From: Rhizobium freirei PRF 81
Lineage (GTDB): Bacteria > Pseudomonadota > Alphaproteobacteria > Rhizobiales > Rhizobiaceae
Assembly: GCF_000359745.1 (NCBI RefSeq)
Contig: NZ_AQHN01000010.1
Coordinates: 62,001-126,000 of the forward strand
DNA: 64,000 nt
Reading direction: 5' to 3'
In this document: positions 9,598 through 19,883 of the stretch, piece by piece
Numbering within the stretch: the stretch's first letter is position 1
How the letters are laid out: every line of letters starts with the position of its first letter
Made by a program: the position numbers and the translations under genes
Notes under the pieces: model-generated
The model's input: only the letters and a program-made list of their open reading frames with translations
Told to the model about the DNA's origin: nothing
Databases searched by the model: none

Positions 9598-9707
9598 GAG
9601 CATGATGCCGAAAAGTGTGAGCGGTTTTCGGACAACATCATGCTCCACTTCTTTGTTTCCAGAGTGGATAATTCCAGGTCGATTTGACCTGGAATTATCC
9701 ACTCTGG
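9598..9707. repeat. Rhizobial palindromic intergenic element A (two hairpins)
   Basis: Two adjacent palindromes lie between the GNAT gene and lldD. The first (9598-9655) pairs GAGCATGATG with CATCATGCTC and has the inner arms CCGAAAA and TTTTCGG. The second (9659-9707) is a perfect 22-base inverted repeat with a 5-base loop. Element B at 11865-11980 has the same design. Such GAGCATGATGCCGAAAA palindromes are frequent between genes in rhizobia. The second hairpin starts 13 bases past the GNAT stop and may also end that transcript. Confidence 0.85.
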
Positions 9708-9719
9708 TCAGATCCTGCA

Positions 9720-10184
9720 TTACATCCGGTGCAAGCGTGCTTCCCATTTGTAGAGCACATCCGGCTCCTTTTCCTCATTGCCTGCCCCGTCCGACTCGTC
9801 AACCACGAAGAAGCCATGCTTTTCGTAAAAGCGGCGGGCAGGCTCATTTCTCTGGAATGTCCAGAGCGAAAGTACGGGATAGGCCGACTTGGCGATATCG
9901 AGCAGGCGGCTGCCGATGCCGCGGCCTTGTGCCTCGGGCAGAACGTAAAGCTGGTCAATCCAATCCTCGAGAAAAGCGATGACGCCGACGAGGCGCCCGC
10001 CCTCTTCCGCACCCCAGATCTGGCAATCCTTAAAGACAACGGCGCCCCAGAAGCCAACGTCTTCTTCCGGAGTATGAAGCCCGGCAAGCGTCGGCAGCCG
10101 TTCGTTAAAGGACGCACGATGAACCGCCGCAGCCGCCGGCATGTCGGCGAAATCGAGTTTACGCAATGAAATCTTGTCAGTCAT
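9720..10184 (-). CDS. GNAT family N-acetyltransferase
   Basis: This 154-residue acetyl-CoA-dependent acyltransferase carries GNAT motif A, LYVLPEAQGRGIGSRLL at about residues 80-96, with the pyrophosphate-binding QGRGIG. The C-terminal FxRNEPARRFYEKHGF block is the usual motif B. The acceptor, small molecule or protein, is not known. It starts 3 bases after the murI stop, and the trmJ-murI-GNAT set looks like one operon. Confidence 0.85.
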   Translation of the reverse strand: MTDKISLRKLDFADMPAAAAVHRASFNERLPTLAGLHTPEEDVGFWGAVVFKDCQIWGAEEGGRLVGVIAFLEDWIDQLYVLPEAQGRGIGSRLLDIAKSAYPVLSLWTFQRNEPARRFYEKHGFFVVDESDGAGNEEKEPDVLYKWEARLHRM

Positions 10185-10187
10185 CTA

Positions 10188-10988
10188 TCAAGCCTTGAGC
10201 CCAAAACCTTGCATCAGCCGCCGGGTGGGGAAATCCGGCGCACCGGAGGTGAAGACCGCAAAGTCGAAATTGTCGGGATGAACCGCATCGGCTGCCTGCG
10301 GCACCAGGCTGCGGGCGCGCCTTGCGATCGCCTCGGCCGGATCAAGCCAGTCGACCGGCCAGGGCGAAAGCCTGCGGAAGATATTGGCCATGAACGGATA
10401 ATGTGTGCAGGCGAGCACGACGATGTCGGTTTTCCGGCCATCCATCTCGACGAAGCACTGTTCGATCTCCGTCATGACAGCATCGTCGGCAATCGCATCG
10501 CCGCGAATATAGCTCTCCGCCAGCCGGGCCAGATTCTCCGATCCGACAAGCCGGACGTGACATTGCGTGGCGAAAGACTGGATCAGGTCGCGCGTATAGG
10601 CTCGCTTGACTGTGCCCGGCGTTGCCAGAACCGAAACCAGGCCCGAACGCGTCCGCTCCGCGGCCGGCTTGATCGCCGGCACGGTGCCGACGAAGGTCAT
10701 CTGCGGAAAAGCCGCGCGCAGATCGGCGCCGACAAGCGTAAAAGCCGTATTGCAGGCGATGATGCAGACTTCCGGATCATATTGCGCCAGCAGCTTGGCG
10801 AAGAGATCGACGATGCGCTCCTTCAGCGCTGGCTCTTCCCAGCCGCCATAGGGAAAGCCAGCGTCGTCGGCGACATAGATGAAGCCGCGCTCCGGCATCA
10901 GCACCCGCGCTTCCCGCAGCACGGTCAGACCACCGATCCCTGAATCGAAGACAAGGACCGGTTTCAACTCATTCGCCGTTGCTGTCAT
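10188..10988 (-). CDS. murI: Glutamate racemase
   Basis: The enzyme converts L-glutamate to D-glutamate for peptidoglycan. The 266-residue sequence shows the family start [12 protein letters not shown], with the first active-site region at 14-22, and the two catalytic cysteines in IIACNTAF and [10 protein letters not shown], each followed by Asn-Thr or Thr-His as usual. Its start overlaps the end of the upstream methyltransferase gene by 20 bases, so translation is probably coupled. Confidence 0.94.
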   Translation of the reverse strand: MTATANELKPVLVFDSGIGGLTVLREARVLMPERGFIYVADDAGFPYGGWEEPALKERIVDLFAKLLAQYDPEVCIIACNTAFTLVGADLRAAFPQMTFVGTVPAIKPAAERTRSGLVSVLATPGTVKRAYTRDLIQSFATQCHVRLVGSENLARLAESYIRGDAIADDAVMTEIEQCFVEMDGRKTDIVVLACTHYPFMANIFRRLSPWPVDWLDPAEAIARRARSLVPQAADAVHPDNFDFAVFTSGAPDFPTRRLMQGFGLKA

Positions 10989-11823
10989 CGCTTGAGGTTT
11001 CCTTGGGCGCTTTGGAGGGCGTCTTGCTGGGCCGGGGAAGCGAGCCGCTGCCGCGCGGAGATTTCCGCGTGAAGCGATCGAGAGACGAGATCACCCCGCG
11101 AAGAACGCTGATTTCCTGTTCGGTGAACGCCCGGCGCGAGAGGACGGCCCGGAGATTGTCGACCATTTTCGGCTTTTTCCCGGCGGGATGGAAATAATTG
11201 CGCGCATCCAGCGCCTCTTCGAGTTGGTCGAAAAGGCCGAAAAGCTGATCCTTCGTCGAGGGCCGCTGTTCGAGCGCCTGGAATGGCACTGCACCCAGAT
11301 CCCCCATGCCGGACTTCATCCACTCATAGGACATCAGCAGCACGGCCTGGGCGATATTCAAGGACGCAAAGGCCGGGTTGACGGGGAAGGTGACGATCTC
11401 GTCGGCCAGCGCCACTTCCTCGTTCGTCAGTCCCCACCGCTCGCGCCCGAAGAGGATGCCGGTGCCCTCGCCCGCCTTGAACTTCGCGCGAAGGGTTTCG
11501 GCAGCAACGACGGGCGAACGCACCGGCTTGTAGCCGTCCCGTTCCCGCGCCGTCGTCGCATAGACGAAATTGAGATCAGCGATCGCCTGTTCCAGCGTAT
11601 CATAGACCTTCGTCGCCTCGATGATGTGATCCGCCTTGGAAGCCGTGGCCTGCGCCCTTTCGTTCGGCCAGCCGTCGCGCGGATTGACGAGACGCAGTTC
11701 TGCAAGGCCGAAATTCGCCATGGCGCGGGCCACCATGCCGATATTCTCGCCCATCTGCGGCTCGACCAGAATGACGGCCGGCCCTTCGGCCAGAAGTTGA
11801 CGATCGCTGTTCGTGCCTGCCAT
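10969..11823 (-). CDS. trmJ: SpoU/TrmH-family tRNA methyltransferase (TrmJ-like)
   Basis: This is a SAM-dependent 2'-O-ribose methyltransferase of the SPOUT class, and the best match in type is TrmJ, which modifies position 32 of tRNA. The 284-residue protein shows the early [18 protein letters not shown] block, the motif 2 stretch [12 protein letters not shown] and the knot-forming [17 protein letters not shown] basic, serine- and proline-rich tail of about 30 residues is present. A shared target nucleotide 32 with TtcA in this window is of interest but rests only on family assignment. Confidence 0.85.
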   Translation of the reverse strand: MAGTNSDRQLLAEGPAVILVEPQMGENIGMVARAMANFGLAELRLVNPRDGWPNERAQATASKADHIIEATKVYDTLEQAIADLNFVYATTARERDGYKPVRSPVVAAETLRAKFKAGEGTGILFGRERWGLTNEEVALADEIVTFPVNPAFASLNIAQAVLLMSYEWMKSGMGDLGAVPFQALEQRPSTKDQLFGLFDQLEEALDARNYFHPAGKKPKMVDNLRAVLSRRAFTEQEISVLRGVISSLDRFTRKSPRGSGSLPRPSKTPSKAPKETSSDDSNGE

Positions 11824-11864
11824 GATGCCTAAATCTCCGCGCGCGAGCCCGCTCGCGCCAATTC

Positions 11865-11980
11865 GAGCATGAAGCCGAAAAGTGCTAGCAGTTTTCGGAC
11901 GACATCACGCTCTATTTTCCTGACCCCAGAGCCGGATGATTTCAGGTCTGTTCGACCTGAAATCATCCGGCTCTGGGGTC
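11865..11980. repeat. Rhizobial palindromic intergenic element B (two hairpins)
   Basis: This second copy of the two-hairpin design is seen at 9598-9707. The first palindrome (11865-11912) keeps the GCCGAAAAGTG and TTTTCGGAC core. The second (11922-11980) is a perfect 27-base inverted repeat with a 5-base loop. The apical CAGGTC/GACCTG is shared with element A, but the basal stem differs in sequence while still pairing perfectly. It lies between trmJ and the downstream end of the secreted-protein gene. Confidence 0.85.
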
Positions 11981-12050
11981 GCAATAGCGAGACAGGCGCG
12001 GATCGGCAAGGTTTTTACATATTATAGGTCGGCAAACCGCGCCGGATTTA

Positions 12051-12653
12051 TCACTGCTTGGCCGGCTGTTGCTGATCAGTGGATTGTTGCTTCTGATCGG
12101 CAGGCTGTTGCTGCTGCTGTTTGACGAGATCCTGCATCACGCTCTTCAGCGAGCTGGGATTGCCATTGTCGTCATTCGTGACGATATCGTCGACGACGGG
12201 CCGTCCACCCTCTTCGATGACCTCGAAACGCACAGTGGTCGTCTTCTGATAATCGGCATCGGAGCCCATGCAGGTAGACTTCTTGAAGGTCGCCAGCACC
12301 TCAGTGGCATTGTTCTTGGGCGGCTGGGCGGTGATCTTCACGTCCTCCAGCGGACAGGCATCCTGCGCATTGACGATAACGTCATAGTCGAACGGCGAAA
12401 TCCCGTCTTCGTCCGCTGCGGGAAATTGCGCTGCCGCCTGGTATTTGGCGGTGAAATCCTTGCTGTAGACATCCTTGAGTTTGTCCTCGCCGAAAATGTC
12501 CTGCCAGTCGCTGTCGCCGCCCGCCCAGTTCGAGACGGTCGCATCCATGATGACCTTGACCGGCGTCGTCGCATCGGCGGCGAGCGCCATATGCGCACCG
12601 AGCGAAAACTGAAAGAGTGTGAAGGCAAGCGCGGATACGGCAAATTTCTGCAT
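12051..12653 (-). CDS. Secreted protein of unknown function with Gln-rich tail
   Basis: The 200-residue product starts with a clear signal peptide (MQKFAVSALAFTLFQFSLG, cleavage likely after ALAADA near residue 26-28) and should be periplasmic. The mature part has two cysteines, in DACPLEDV and STCMGSD, which could form a disulfide. The last 30 residues are low-complexity glutamine-rich. The fold may resemble DUF3828-type domains, but this is a weak guess. The ATG at 12653 is chosen over an upstream frame extension because the signal peptide begins there and GGAATC precedes it. Confidence 0.75.
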   Translation of the reverse strand: MQKFAVSALAFTLFQFSLGAHMALAADATTPVKVIMDATVSNWAGGDSDWQDIFGEDKLKDVYSKDFTAKYQAAAQFPAADEDGISPFDYDVIVNAQDACPLEDVKITAQPPKNNATEVLATFKKSTCMGSDADYQKTTTVRFEVIEEGGRPVVDDIVTNDDNGNPSSLKSVMQDLVKQQQQQPADQKQQSTDQQQPAKQ

Positions 12654-12875
12654 GATATGATTCCGTTGCGATCGGCAAAACATGCGCGACATTAGACCCA
12701 TCGACCGCTTTGGCAATGGCCCGAGCGTAAAAAGCAGGTGATGTCACGAACGATCAAAAACGCCATGCGAGAGGCTCTATCGGCTTTGCGTTCCGCACTT
12801 GCGGTGCTATAGCGCACGGGACTTCCCATTACTCACAGGACCATCCGGTCCCATCAGCTTAAACGAGGCAGAAGC

Positions 12876-14090
12876 ATGAAGAAGATCAAGGTCGCAAATC
12901 CCGTTGCCGATCTCGATGGCGACGAAATGACTCGCATCATCTGGCAGCTCATCAAAGAAAAACTGATCTTCCCCTACCTCGACATCGATATCGACTACTA
13001 CGACCTCTCGGTCGAGAACCGCGACGCCACCAACGACCAGGTCACCGTCGACGCCGCCAACGCCATCAAGAAGTACGGCGTCGGCATCAAGTGCGCCACG
13101 ATCACGCCGGACGAAGCCCGCGTGAAGGAATTCAACCTCAAGGAAATGTGGAAAAGCCCGAACGGCACCATCCGCAACATCCTCGGCGGCGTCATCTTCC
13201 GCGAGCCGATCATCTGCAAGAACGTTCCGCGCCTCGTTCCGGGCTGGACGCAGCCGATCGTCGTCGGCCGTCACGCTTTCGGCGACCAGTATCGCGCCAC
13301 GGACTTCAAATTCCCCGGCAAGGGCAAGCTGACCATCAAGTTCGTCGGCGAAGACGGCACGGTCATCGAGAAGGAAGTCTTCAACGCTCCGGGTGCCGGC
13401 GTTGCCATGGCCATGTACAACCTCGACGAGTCGATCCGCGAATTCGCCCGCGCCTCGATGATGTACGGCCTGATGCGCAAGTGGCCGGTCTACCTCTCGA
13501 CCAAGAACACCATCCTCAAGGCCTATGACGGCCGCTTCAAGGACATCTTCGAAGAAGTCTACCAGAACGAGTTCAAGGCTCAGTTCGACGAAGCCGGCAT
13601 CACCTACGAACATCGCCTGATCGACGACATGGTTGCCTCGGCTCTCAAGTGGTCCGGCGGCTACGTCTGGGCGTGCAAGAACTACGACGGCGACGTCCAG
13701 TCCGACACGGTTGCCCAGGGCTTCGGCTCGCTCGGCCTGATGACCTCGGTTCTCTTGACGCCGGACGGCAAGACGGTCGAAGCCGAGGCCGCACACGGCA
13801 CGGTTACCCGCCACTACCGCCAGCACCAGAAGGGCCAGGAAACCTCGACGAACTCGATCGCTTCGATCTTCGCCTGGACCCGCGGTCTCGCTCATCGCGC
13901 CAAGCTCGACGACAACGCCGAACTCGCGAAGTTCGCGTCCACGCTGGAAAAGGTCTGCGTCGATACCGTCGAAGCCGGCTACATGACCAAGGATCTGGCG
14001 CTGCTGATCGGCCCCGATCAGCCGTGGCTCTCGACCACCGCTTTCCTCGACAAGATCGACGAAAACCTCAAGAAGGCCATGGCTGCCTAA
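12876..14090 (+). CDS. icd: NADP-dependent isocitrate dehydrogenase
   Basis: This TCA-cycle enzyme turns isocitrate into 2-oxoglutarate and NADPH. The 404-residue protein belongs to the homodimeric type that resembles mitochondrial and eukaryotic NADP enzymes rather than the E. coli type. It opens [16 protein letters not shown] and contains the substrate-binding [12 protein letters not shown] and the coenzyme-binding [22 protein letters not shown] precedes the ATG. It is a single gene that ends in a strong terminator. Confidence 0.96.
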   Translation: MKKIKVANPVADLDGDEMTRIIWQLIKEKLIFPYLDIDIDYYDLSVENRDATNDQVTVDAANAIKKYGVGIKCATITPDEARVKEFNLKEMWKSPNGTIRNILGGVIFREPIICKNVPRLVPGWTQPIVVGRHAFGDQYRATDFKFPGKGKLTIKFVGEDGTVIEKEVFNAPGAGVAMAMYNLDESIREFARASMMYGLMRKWPVYLSTKNTILKAYDGRFKDIFEEVYQNEFKAQFDEAGITYEHRLIDDMVASALKWSGGYVWACKNYDGDVQSDTVAQGFGSLGLMTSVLLTPDGKTVEAEAAHGTVTRHYRQHQKGQETSTNSIASIFAWTRGLAHRAKLDDNAELAKFASTLEKVCVDTVEAGYMTKDLALLIGPDQPWLSTTAFLDKIDENLKKAMAA

Positions 14091-14114
14091 GCCTTACCGA
14101 CAACGGAATATGCG

Positions 14115-14145
14115 AAAACCCGGCCTCCATGCCGGGTTTTCTTTT
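14115..14145 (+). terminator. Intrinsic terminator of icd
   Basis: The arms AAAACCCGGC and GCCGGGTTTT pair around a 6-base loop and are followed by CTTTT, 24 bases past the icd stop. Confidence 0.9.
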
Positions 14146-14211
14146 GCGGAAAATCTTGCCGTCGCCGCCAACCGGTGGCAACAATGCGCCCGACAAAAAA
14201 GGGAGAGACAG

Positions 14212-14838
14212 ATGGCGGAAGAACTCGTTTTCTATACCAACCCCATGTCGCGCGGACGCATCGCCCGCTGGATGCTCGAGGAGATCGGTCAGCCCTATCG
14301 CACCGAGTATCTCGACTATGCGACCACGATGAAGGCGCCCGAATACCTCTCGATCAATCCCATGGGCAAGGTGCCGGCGATCAAGCATGGCGATACAGTG
14401 GTCACCGAAGGCGCGGCCATCTGCGCCTATCTGGCGGAGACCTTTCCTCAGGCGGGTCTCGCGCCCACAGCTGCAGAGCGCGGCCGTTATTTCCGCTGGA
14501 TGTTCTTCGCCGCGGGGCCATTTGAAATGGTCGTCACCAATCGCGCCCTCGGTTTCGAGATTCCGCCGGAGCGCGTGCGAATGGCCGGCTGCGGCAGCTT
14601 CGCAAGCGTGCTGGATACGATCGAGTACGCGGTCTCGATCTCTCCTTGCATCGCCGGTGATCGCTTTACCGCAGCCGACGTCTATGTCGGCTCGCATATC
14701 GGCTACGGCCTCAATTTCGGGACGATCGAAAAGCGGCCGGCCTTCATCGACTATTGGAGCCGCGTCAGCGACCGCGACGCCTATCGCCGCGCCAGCGATA
14801 TCGACAACGCGGCCATGCCCAAACAGACAAACGCCTGA
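14212..14838 (+). CDS. Glutathione S-transferase family protein
   Basis: This 208-residue cytoplasmic GST-like protein begins with a thioredoxin-fold domain (about 1-80) holding YTNPMSRGRIARWMLEE, where Ser-Arg stands at the place of the catalytic Ser/Tyr, the cis-proline region MGKVPAI and the glutathione gamma-glutamyl binding TEGAAIC. An all-helical domain follows. The substrate is unknown. The ATG at 14212 follows GGGAGAGACA. An upstream in-frame extension from 14110 would start inside the icd terminator and is not used. Confidence 0.88.
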   Translation: MAEELVFYTNPMSRGRIARWMLEEIGQPYRTEYLDYATTMKAPEYLSINPMGKVPAIKHGDTVVTEGAAICAYLAETFPQAGLAPTAAERGRYFRWMFFAAGPFEMVVTNRALGFEIPPERVRMAGCGSFASVLDTIEYAVSISPCIAGDRFTAADVYVGSHIGYGLNFGTIEKRPAFIDYWSRVSDRDAYRRASDIDNAAMPKQTNA

Positions 14839-14878
14839 AAATACAAGGCATTGAGGAAGAATCCTCAATCGACGGCGT

Positions 14879-14905
14879 TATATGCCGCTATTTCAGCGGC
14901 ATATA
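14879..14905. repeat. 11-base inverted repeat spanning the AraC-family stop codon
   Basis: TATATGCCGCT and AGCGGCATATA pair around 5 bases and include the TAG stop at 14888. There is no T-run, so it is not a standard terminator. It may protect the 3' end of the mRNA. Confidence 0.5.
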
Positions 14906-15739
14906 GATATCGGTCAAAAGTTCCGTCGGGGGCACGTCGCGCGGATTGTTGATGTATTCCTCGAACATGACCGTATCGCGCAACTGTCGACCGGAGGCTG
15001 GCAGCCATTGCGCATAGAGCCATTGATAGGCCTTGTGCATGTTTGCGTATGGCCCCTTGTGGCGCAGCACGGCATATTCGCCGCCCTCGAGCGAGCGCCG
15101 CTCCAGCGGAGCGTCGGCGGCGACGGCCTCTCCTGCGGTGACGCAGGCATAGGAGCGCAGCTTATCCGCATCCACGACATCGGGATCATCGAGGTAGATG
15201 CCGATCATGCGCATGTCCGGCCCGGCAAGGCCACGGGCAAAAATAGTGCCGAAAAGTGTCTCGAAAGCCTGGCCGATCTGCATATAGGAGCCGCGATGGG
15301 CGACACCGACGAGTGACATCGGGGAGATGGTGCGAAGCGTAACGTCGAACAAGACAGTAATCCTTCCTTGGGTGCTAGGTTCGAAGATCGTGTGGCTTCC
15401 CTCATTCCGATATCGCGCCGGCGGCATGCCGTAGACGGATCCAAAGATGCGGTTGAACGACTGGAGGTTGGGATAGCCCGACCGCTTTGCAATGTCGCTG
15501 ACGGATAGACGGGTGTTGACGAGATCGCCGGCGGCACGATGCAGCCGCAGTCGCTTGACCGTTGCCGCCGCCGTCTCGCCATAGATCGCCCGATAGATCC
15601 TGTGCCAGTGATAGCTGGACATGCAGGCGATCTCGGCGAGCTTTTCCATATCGAGCTCATCATCCAGATGCTCGTGGATATAGGCCGAAACCCGCCGCAA
15701 CCGGGTTTCGTAAAGCGTCCACGCCGTTCCACCATTCAT
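14888..15739 (-). CDS. AraC-family regulator with GyrI-like effector domain
   Basis: This transcription factor of 283 residues has an N-terminal AraC-type double helix-turn-helix (about residues 10-110, with LAEIACMSSYHWHRIYRAI and ISDIAKRSGYPNLQSFNRIF-like blocks) and a C-terminal GyrI-like small-molecule-binding domain (about 125-283). The layout is that of Rob and SoxS-related sensors that bind lipophilic ligands. The ATG at 15739 follows AAGGG. A longer frame from 15841 would run into the alaS terminator. The target genes are not known and no obvious divergent target is adjacent. Confidence 0.85.
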   Translation of the reverse strand: MNGGTAWTLYETRLRRVSAYIHEHLDDELDMEKLAEIACMSSYHWHRIYRAIYGETAAATVKRLRLHRAAGDLVNTRLSVSDIAKRSGYPNLQSFNRIFGSVYGMPPARYRNEGSHTIFEPSTQGRITVLFDVTLRTISPMSLVGVAHRGSYMQIGQAFETLFGTIFARGLAGPDMRMIGIYLDDPDVVDADKLRSYACVTAGEAVAADAPLERRSLEGGEYAVLRHKGPYANMHKAYQWLYAQWLPASGRQLRDTVMFEEYINNPRDVPPTELLTDIYMPLK

Positions 15740-15818
15740 GTCAAACCCTTTGCAAATCGATCGGCCCGACAAGACCATAACCTGATTTGACAAATCCTGC
15801 GGAGTTGCCTGCACAAAC

Positions 15819-15852
15819 AAAAGTGGCGAATGCCGAAGCATCCGCCACTTTT
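15819..15852 (-). terminator. Intrinsic terminator of alaS
   Basis: AAAAGTGGCG (15819-15828) pairs with CGCCACTTTT (15843-15852), with further pairing inside, and a T-rich run follows on the minus strand. It begins 25 bases past the alaS stop. Confidence 0.85.
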
Positions 15853-15876
15853 ATCATCATCGTAAATTGCAGGCTC

Positions 15877-18537
15877 TTAGCCGACGAGTGCCGCAGCAAT
15901 CGCCTCGATGGCTTCGTCGGCCTTGGCGCCATCCGGGCCGCCGGCCTGGGCCATGTCAGCACGGCCGCCGCCGCCCTTGCCGCCGAGAGCGGCCGAGGCG
16001 ATACGGACGAGATCGACGGCGCTCGCACGGCCGATCAGGTCTTCGGTGACGGCAACGACGGCGCTGGCCTTGCCATCTTCCGAGACGCCGATCAGCGCCA
16101 CGACGCCTGAGCCGAGACCTGCCTTGGCCTCATCCGCCAGACCCTTCAGATCCTTCGGATCGACGCCGGAGATCGCCTTGCCAAGGAACTTGACACCATT
16201 GACGTCGCGCACCGCGTCGGCGGAGCCGCCCTGGCCGCCACCCATGGCAAGCTTGCGCTTGGCATCGGCCAATTCGCGCTCCAGCTTGCGACGCTCATCC
16301 ATCAGGGATTCGACGCGCGAAACGACGTCGCCCGGCTGGACCTTCAGCGTCGAGGCCAGGCTCTTCACGCGCTCGTCCTGCTCGGAGAGATAGTCGCGCG
16401 CGGATTCGCCGGTAACCGCTTCGATGCGGCGCACGCCGGCACCGACGGCACTTTCACCGAGAATGCGCACGAGACCGATCTGGCCGGTGGCGGAGACATG
16501 CGTACCGCCGCAAAGCTCGACGGAATAGGCCTTGCCGGCCTTGGCGCCGCGAACACCCTGCCCCATCGACACGACGCGAACTTCGTCGCCGTATTTTTCG
16601 CCGAACAGCGCCATCGCGCCCTCCGCGATCGCATCGTCGACGCTCATCAGGCGGGTCGTGACGGGCGAATTCTGCAGCACGATCTCGTTGGCCATATCCT
16701 CGACGACCTTCAGCTCCTCGGCCGACATCGGCTTCGGATGGGAAACGTCGAAGCGCAGGCGCTCGGGCGCAACCAGCGAACCTTTCTGCGCCACATGCGT
16801 TCCCAGCACTTCGCGGAGCGCCTCGTGCAGCAGATGGGTGGCGGAGTGGTTGGCTCTGAGGCGCGAGCGCCTGTTGTGATCGACCATCAGGACGACGGCG
16901 TCGCCGACGTTGATCTTGCCTTCGGACACTTCCGAGCTGTGAACGAAAAGGCCCTCGCCCTTCTTCTGGGTATCGCCGACGGCGAGCTTGCCGTGGTCGC
17001 TCGCAATCACGCCGGTATCGCCCATCTGTCCACCGGATTCGCCGTAGAACGGCGTCTGGTTGACGACGATCTGCACCTTGTCGCCGGCAGAGGCGCTATC
17101 GACGGCGACACCATCCTTGACGATCGCCTGGATGACGCCTTCGGCCGTTTCCGTGTCGTAGCCCAGGAATTCGGATGCGCCGAACTTTTCCTTGAGCTCG
17201 AACCAGATGGTCTCGGTCGCCTTGTCGCCGGAGCCGGCCCAATGCGAGCGCGCTTCGGCCTTCTGGCGCTCCATGGCATCCGTGAAGCTGGAGATATCGA
17301 CGCCGATGCCGCGAGCGCGCAATGCGTCCTGCGTCAGATCGAGCGGGAAGCCGTAGGTGTCGTAGAGCTTGAAGGCGGTCTCGCCATCCAGGCTGTCGCC
17401 CTTGTGCAGTGTCGCGGTTGCATCGTTGAGCAGCGACAGGCCGCGCTCCAGCGTCTTGCGGAAACGGGTCTCTTCCAGCTTCAGCGTCTCGGATGTGAGC
17501 GCTTCGGCACGCACCAGCTCGGGATAGGCGCGGCCCATCTGCTGAACCAGCGTCGGCAGCAGCTTCCAGACGAGCGGCTCCTTGGCACCGAGCAGCTGCG
17601 CGTGGCGCATGGCGCGGCGCATGATACGGCGCAGAACATAGCCACGGCCTTCGTTCGACGGCAGCACGCCGTCAGCAACCAGGAAGGCGGAGGAGCGCAG
17701 ATGGTCGGCGATGACGCGATGGCTGGCGCGATGCTCGCCCTCGGCCTTGACGCCGGTTGCCTCTTCCGAGGCTTCGATCAGCGCGCGGAACAGGTCGATA
17801 TCGTAGTTGTCATGCTTGCCCTGCAGGACGGCGGCAACGCGCTCGAGACCCATGCCGGTGTCGATCGACGGGCGCGGCAGGTCGATGCGCTGTTCCTTGG
17901 TAACCTGCTCGAACTGCATGAAGACGAGGTTCCAGATCTCGATGAAGCGGTCGCCGTCTTCCTCGGGAGAACCTGGGGGGCCGCCCCAGATGTGATCGCC
18001 ATGGTCGTAGAAGATTTCCGAACAGGGACCGCAGGGGCCGGTATCGCCCATCGCCCAGAAATTGTCGCTGGTGGCGATGCGGATGATCTTGTCGTCGGAA
18101 AGGCCGGCGATCTTCTTCCACAGATTATAGGCGTCGTCGTCGGTGTGATAGACCGTGACCAGCAGGCGCTTGGCATCGAGGCCGAATTCCTTGGTGATCA
18201 GGTTCCAGGCAAGCTCGATGGCGCGCTCCTTGAAGTAGTCGCCGAAGGAGAAGTTGCCGAGCATCTCGAAGAAGGTGTGGTGGCGCGCAGTGTAGCCGAC
18301 ATTATCGAGGTCGTTGTGCTTGCCGCCGGCGCGTACGCATTTCTGCGCCGTCGAGGCCGTCGTGTAGGGACGCGGCTCCAGGCCGGTGAACACGTTCTTG
18401 AACTGCACCATGCCGGCATTGGTGAACATCAATGTCGGATCGTTGCGTGGTACGAGCGGGCTCGACGGCACGATCTCGTGGCCGTTTTTCTTAAAATAGT
18501 CGAGGAAGGTCGACCGGATTTCATTTACACCGCTCAT
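15877..18537 (-). CDS. alaS: Alanyl-tRNA synthetase
   Basis: The enzyme charges tRNA-Ala. The 886-residue protein has the class II catalytic domain at the N terminus ([20 protein letters not shown], motif 2 near [13 protein letters not shown]), the editing domain with its zinc-binding histidines ([11 protein letters not shown]) and the CGGTH motif, and a coiled-coil and C-Ala region ending in the window's [11 protein letters not shown]. The ATG at 18537 follows GAAGGG. The frame extension to 18576 is not used. Its place next to recA on the same strand is common in bacteria. Confidence 0.97.
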   Translation of the reverse strand: MSGVNEIRSTFLDYFKKNGHEIVPSSPLVPRNDPTLMFTNAGMVQFKNVFTGLEPRPYTTASTAQKCVRAGGKHNDLDNVGYTARHHTFFEMLGNFSFGDYFKERAIELAWNLITKEFGLDAKRLLVTVYHTDDDAYNLWKKIAGLSDDKIIRIATSDNFWAMGDTGPCGPCSEIFYDHGDHIWGGPPGSPEEDGDRFIEIWNLVFMQFEQVTKEQRIDLPRPSIDTGMGLERVAAVLQGKHDNYDIDLFRALIEASEEATGVKAEGEHRASHRVIADHLRSSAFLVADGVLPSNEGRGYVLRRIMRRAMRHAQLLGAKEPLVWKLLPTLVQQMGRAYPELVRAEALTSETLKLEETRFRKTLERGLSLLNDATATLHKGDSLDGETAFKLYDTYGFPLDLTQDALRARGIGVDISSFTDAMERQKAEARSHWAGSGDKATETIWFELKEKFGASEFLGYDTETAEGVIQAIVKDGVAVDSASAGDKVQIVVNQTPFYGESGGQMGDTGVIASDHGKLAVGDTQKKGEGLFVHSSEVSEGKINVGDAVVLMVDHNRRSRLRANHSATHLLHEALREVLGTHVAQKGSLVAPERLRFDVSHPKPMSAEELKVVEDMANEIVLQNSPVTTRLMSVDDAIAEGAMALFGEKYGDEVRVVSMGQGVRGAKAGKAYSVELCGGTHVSATGQIGLVRILGESAVGAGVRRIEAVTGESARDYLSEQDERVKSLASTLKVQPGDVVSRVESLMDERRKLERELADAKRKLAMGGGQGGSADAVRDVNGVKFLGKAISGVDPKDLKGLADEAKAGLGSGVVALIGVSEDGKASAVVAVTEDLIGRASAVDLVRIASAALGGKGGGGRADMAQAGGPDGAKADEAIEAIAAALVG

Positions 18538-18627
18538 AGGGGGCCCTTCAGTACTGCCGTCAACAACTTGCTTCAAAGTCAGTGGCTTTTATCGTTCGCT
18601 CCCGGCGCTGTCCAGCCGCACGAACAA

Positions 18628-18663
18628 AACCGGCCGCACATCTCTTGGACAATGCGGCCGGTT
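18628..18663 (-). terminator. Intrinsic terminator of recA
   Basis: AACCGGCCGCA (18628-18638) pairs with TGCGGCCGGTT (18653-18663). On the minus strand the stem is followed by TTTTG. It separates recA from alaS. Confidence 0.85.
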
Positions 18664-18709
18664 CCAGCATTTAATCTCAAATCAAGCCGGGAATTGCTCC
18701 CGAAAACCG

Positions 18710-19798
18710 TCACTCGCCGGCGGCGTCGCCTTCATCGCCGGAATCCGGACCGCCATTCTGCAAGAAGCGGTCGGCGATCAGGCCGGCATTCTGGCGCAGC
18801 GACAATTCGATCTCGCGTGCAAGATCCGGATTGTCGCGCAGGAAGAGCTTCGCATTTTCGCGGCCCTGACCGAGGCGCTGGCTGTTGTAGGAGAACCAAG
18901 CGCCGGACTTTTCGACGATGCCGGCCTTCACGCCGAGATCGACCAGCTCGCCCGTCTTGGAAACGCCCTCGCCATACATGATGTCGAACTCGACCTGCTT
19001 GAAGGGAGGCGCCATCTTGTTCTTGACGACCTTGACGCGCGTCTGGTTGCCGATCACTTCTTCGCGTTCCTTGACCGCGCCGATGCGGCGGATATCGAGA
19101 CGAACCGAGGCATAGAACTTCAGCGCGTTGCCGCCCGTCGTCGTTTCCGGCGAGCCGAACATGACGCCGATCTTCATGCGGATCTGGTTGATGAAGATCA
19201 CCATGGTATTCGACTTCGAGATCGAAGCCGTGAGCTTGCGTAGCGCCTGGCTCATCAGACGAGCCTGCAGGCCCGGCAGGTTGTCACCCATCTCGCCTTC
19301 GATTTCCGCACGCGGCGTCAAGGCCGCGACGGAGTCGACGACGAGAACGTCGATCGCGCCGGAGCGCACCAGCGTGTCGGTGATTTCAAGCGCCTGCTCG
19401 CCGGTATCCGGCTGCGAGATCAGCAGGTTCTGCAGGTCGACGCCGAGCTTGCGGGCATAGACCGGATCGAGCGCATGTTCCGCATCCACGAAGGCGCAGA
19501 TGCCGCCCTTCTTCTGTGCCTCTGCAATGGTCTGCAGCGCCAGCGTCGTCTTACCCGAGCTTTCCGGCCCATAGATTTCGATGATGCGCCCCTTCGGCAA
19601 GCCGCCAATGCCAAGCGCGATATCGAGGCTCAGAGAACCCGTGGAAACCGTTTCGATTTCGACCACGTTCTCGTTTGAGCCGAGCTTCATGATCGAGCCC
19701 TTGCCGAACGACCGCTCAATTTGAGAGAGTGCCGCTTCAAGTGCCTTGCTTTTATCCACCGATTTGTCCTCTACAAGCCGCAAAGAATTCTGAGACAT
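18710..19798 (-). CDS. recA: Recombinase RecA
   Basis: RecA forms filaments on single-stranded DNA, drives strand exchange and triggers LexA self-cleavage. The 362-residue protein has the Walker [10 protein letters not shown], the MAW region [12 protein letters not shown], loop L1 EGEMGD and the loop L2 segment [14 protein letters not shown]. The acidic C-terminal tail ([13 protein letters not shown]) is typical. AAAGGTGG precedes the ATG at 19798. An SOS operator sits 60-85 bases upstream. Confidence 0.98.
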   Translation of the reverse strand: MSQNSLRLVEDKSVDKSKALEAALSQIERSFGKGSIMKLGSNENVVEIETVSTGSLSLDIALGIGGLPKGRIIEIYGPESSGKTTLALQTIAEAQKKGGICAFVDAEHALDPVYARKLGVDLQNLLISQPDTGEQALEITDTLVRSGAIDVLVVDSVAALTPRAEIEGEMGDNLPGLQARLMSQALRKLTASISKSNTMVIFINQIRMKIGVMFGSPETTTGGNALKFYASVRLDIRRIGAVKEREEVIGNQTRVKVVKNKMAPPFKQVEFDIMYGEGVSKTGELVDLGVKAGIVEKSGAWFSYNSQRLGQGRENAKLFLRDNPDLAREIELSLRQNAGLIADRFLQNGGPDSGDEGDAAGE

Positions 19799-19857
19799 TC
19801 GATCCACCTTTAGGTTATTGAAGCCGCTCTAGCAATGTCGCCGCTGATGAGAATTCT

Positions 19858-19883
19858 GTACTCTATTTGTTCTCTTGTCGCAA
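19858..19883. promoter_or_regulatory. Alphaproteobacterial LexA (SOS) operator of recA
   Basis: GTAC-N7-GTTC at 19858-19872 is one base from the alphaproteobacterial LexA consensus GTTC-N7-GTTC. It overlaps TTG-N11-CAA at 19867-19883, the operator form described for Rhizobium etli recA. It lies 60-85 bases before the recA start, on the promoter side. Confidence 0.8.

Noticed and set aside
12807..13895. A 362-codon open frame on the minus strand opposite icd
   Set aside because: It is antisense to a clear core enzyme and rich in Val, Asp and Ala from mirrored codons.
16498..18981. An 827-codon open frame on the plus strand opposite alaS
   Set aside because: It is a shadow of a GC-rich, strongly coding gene. 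It has no domain and crosses into recA.
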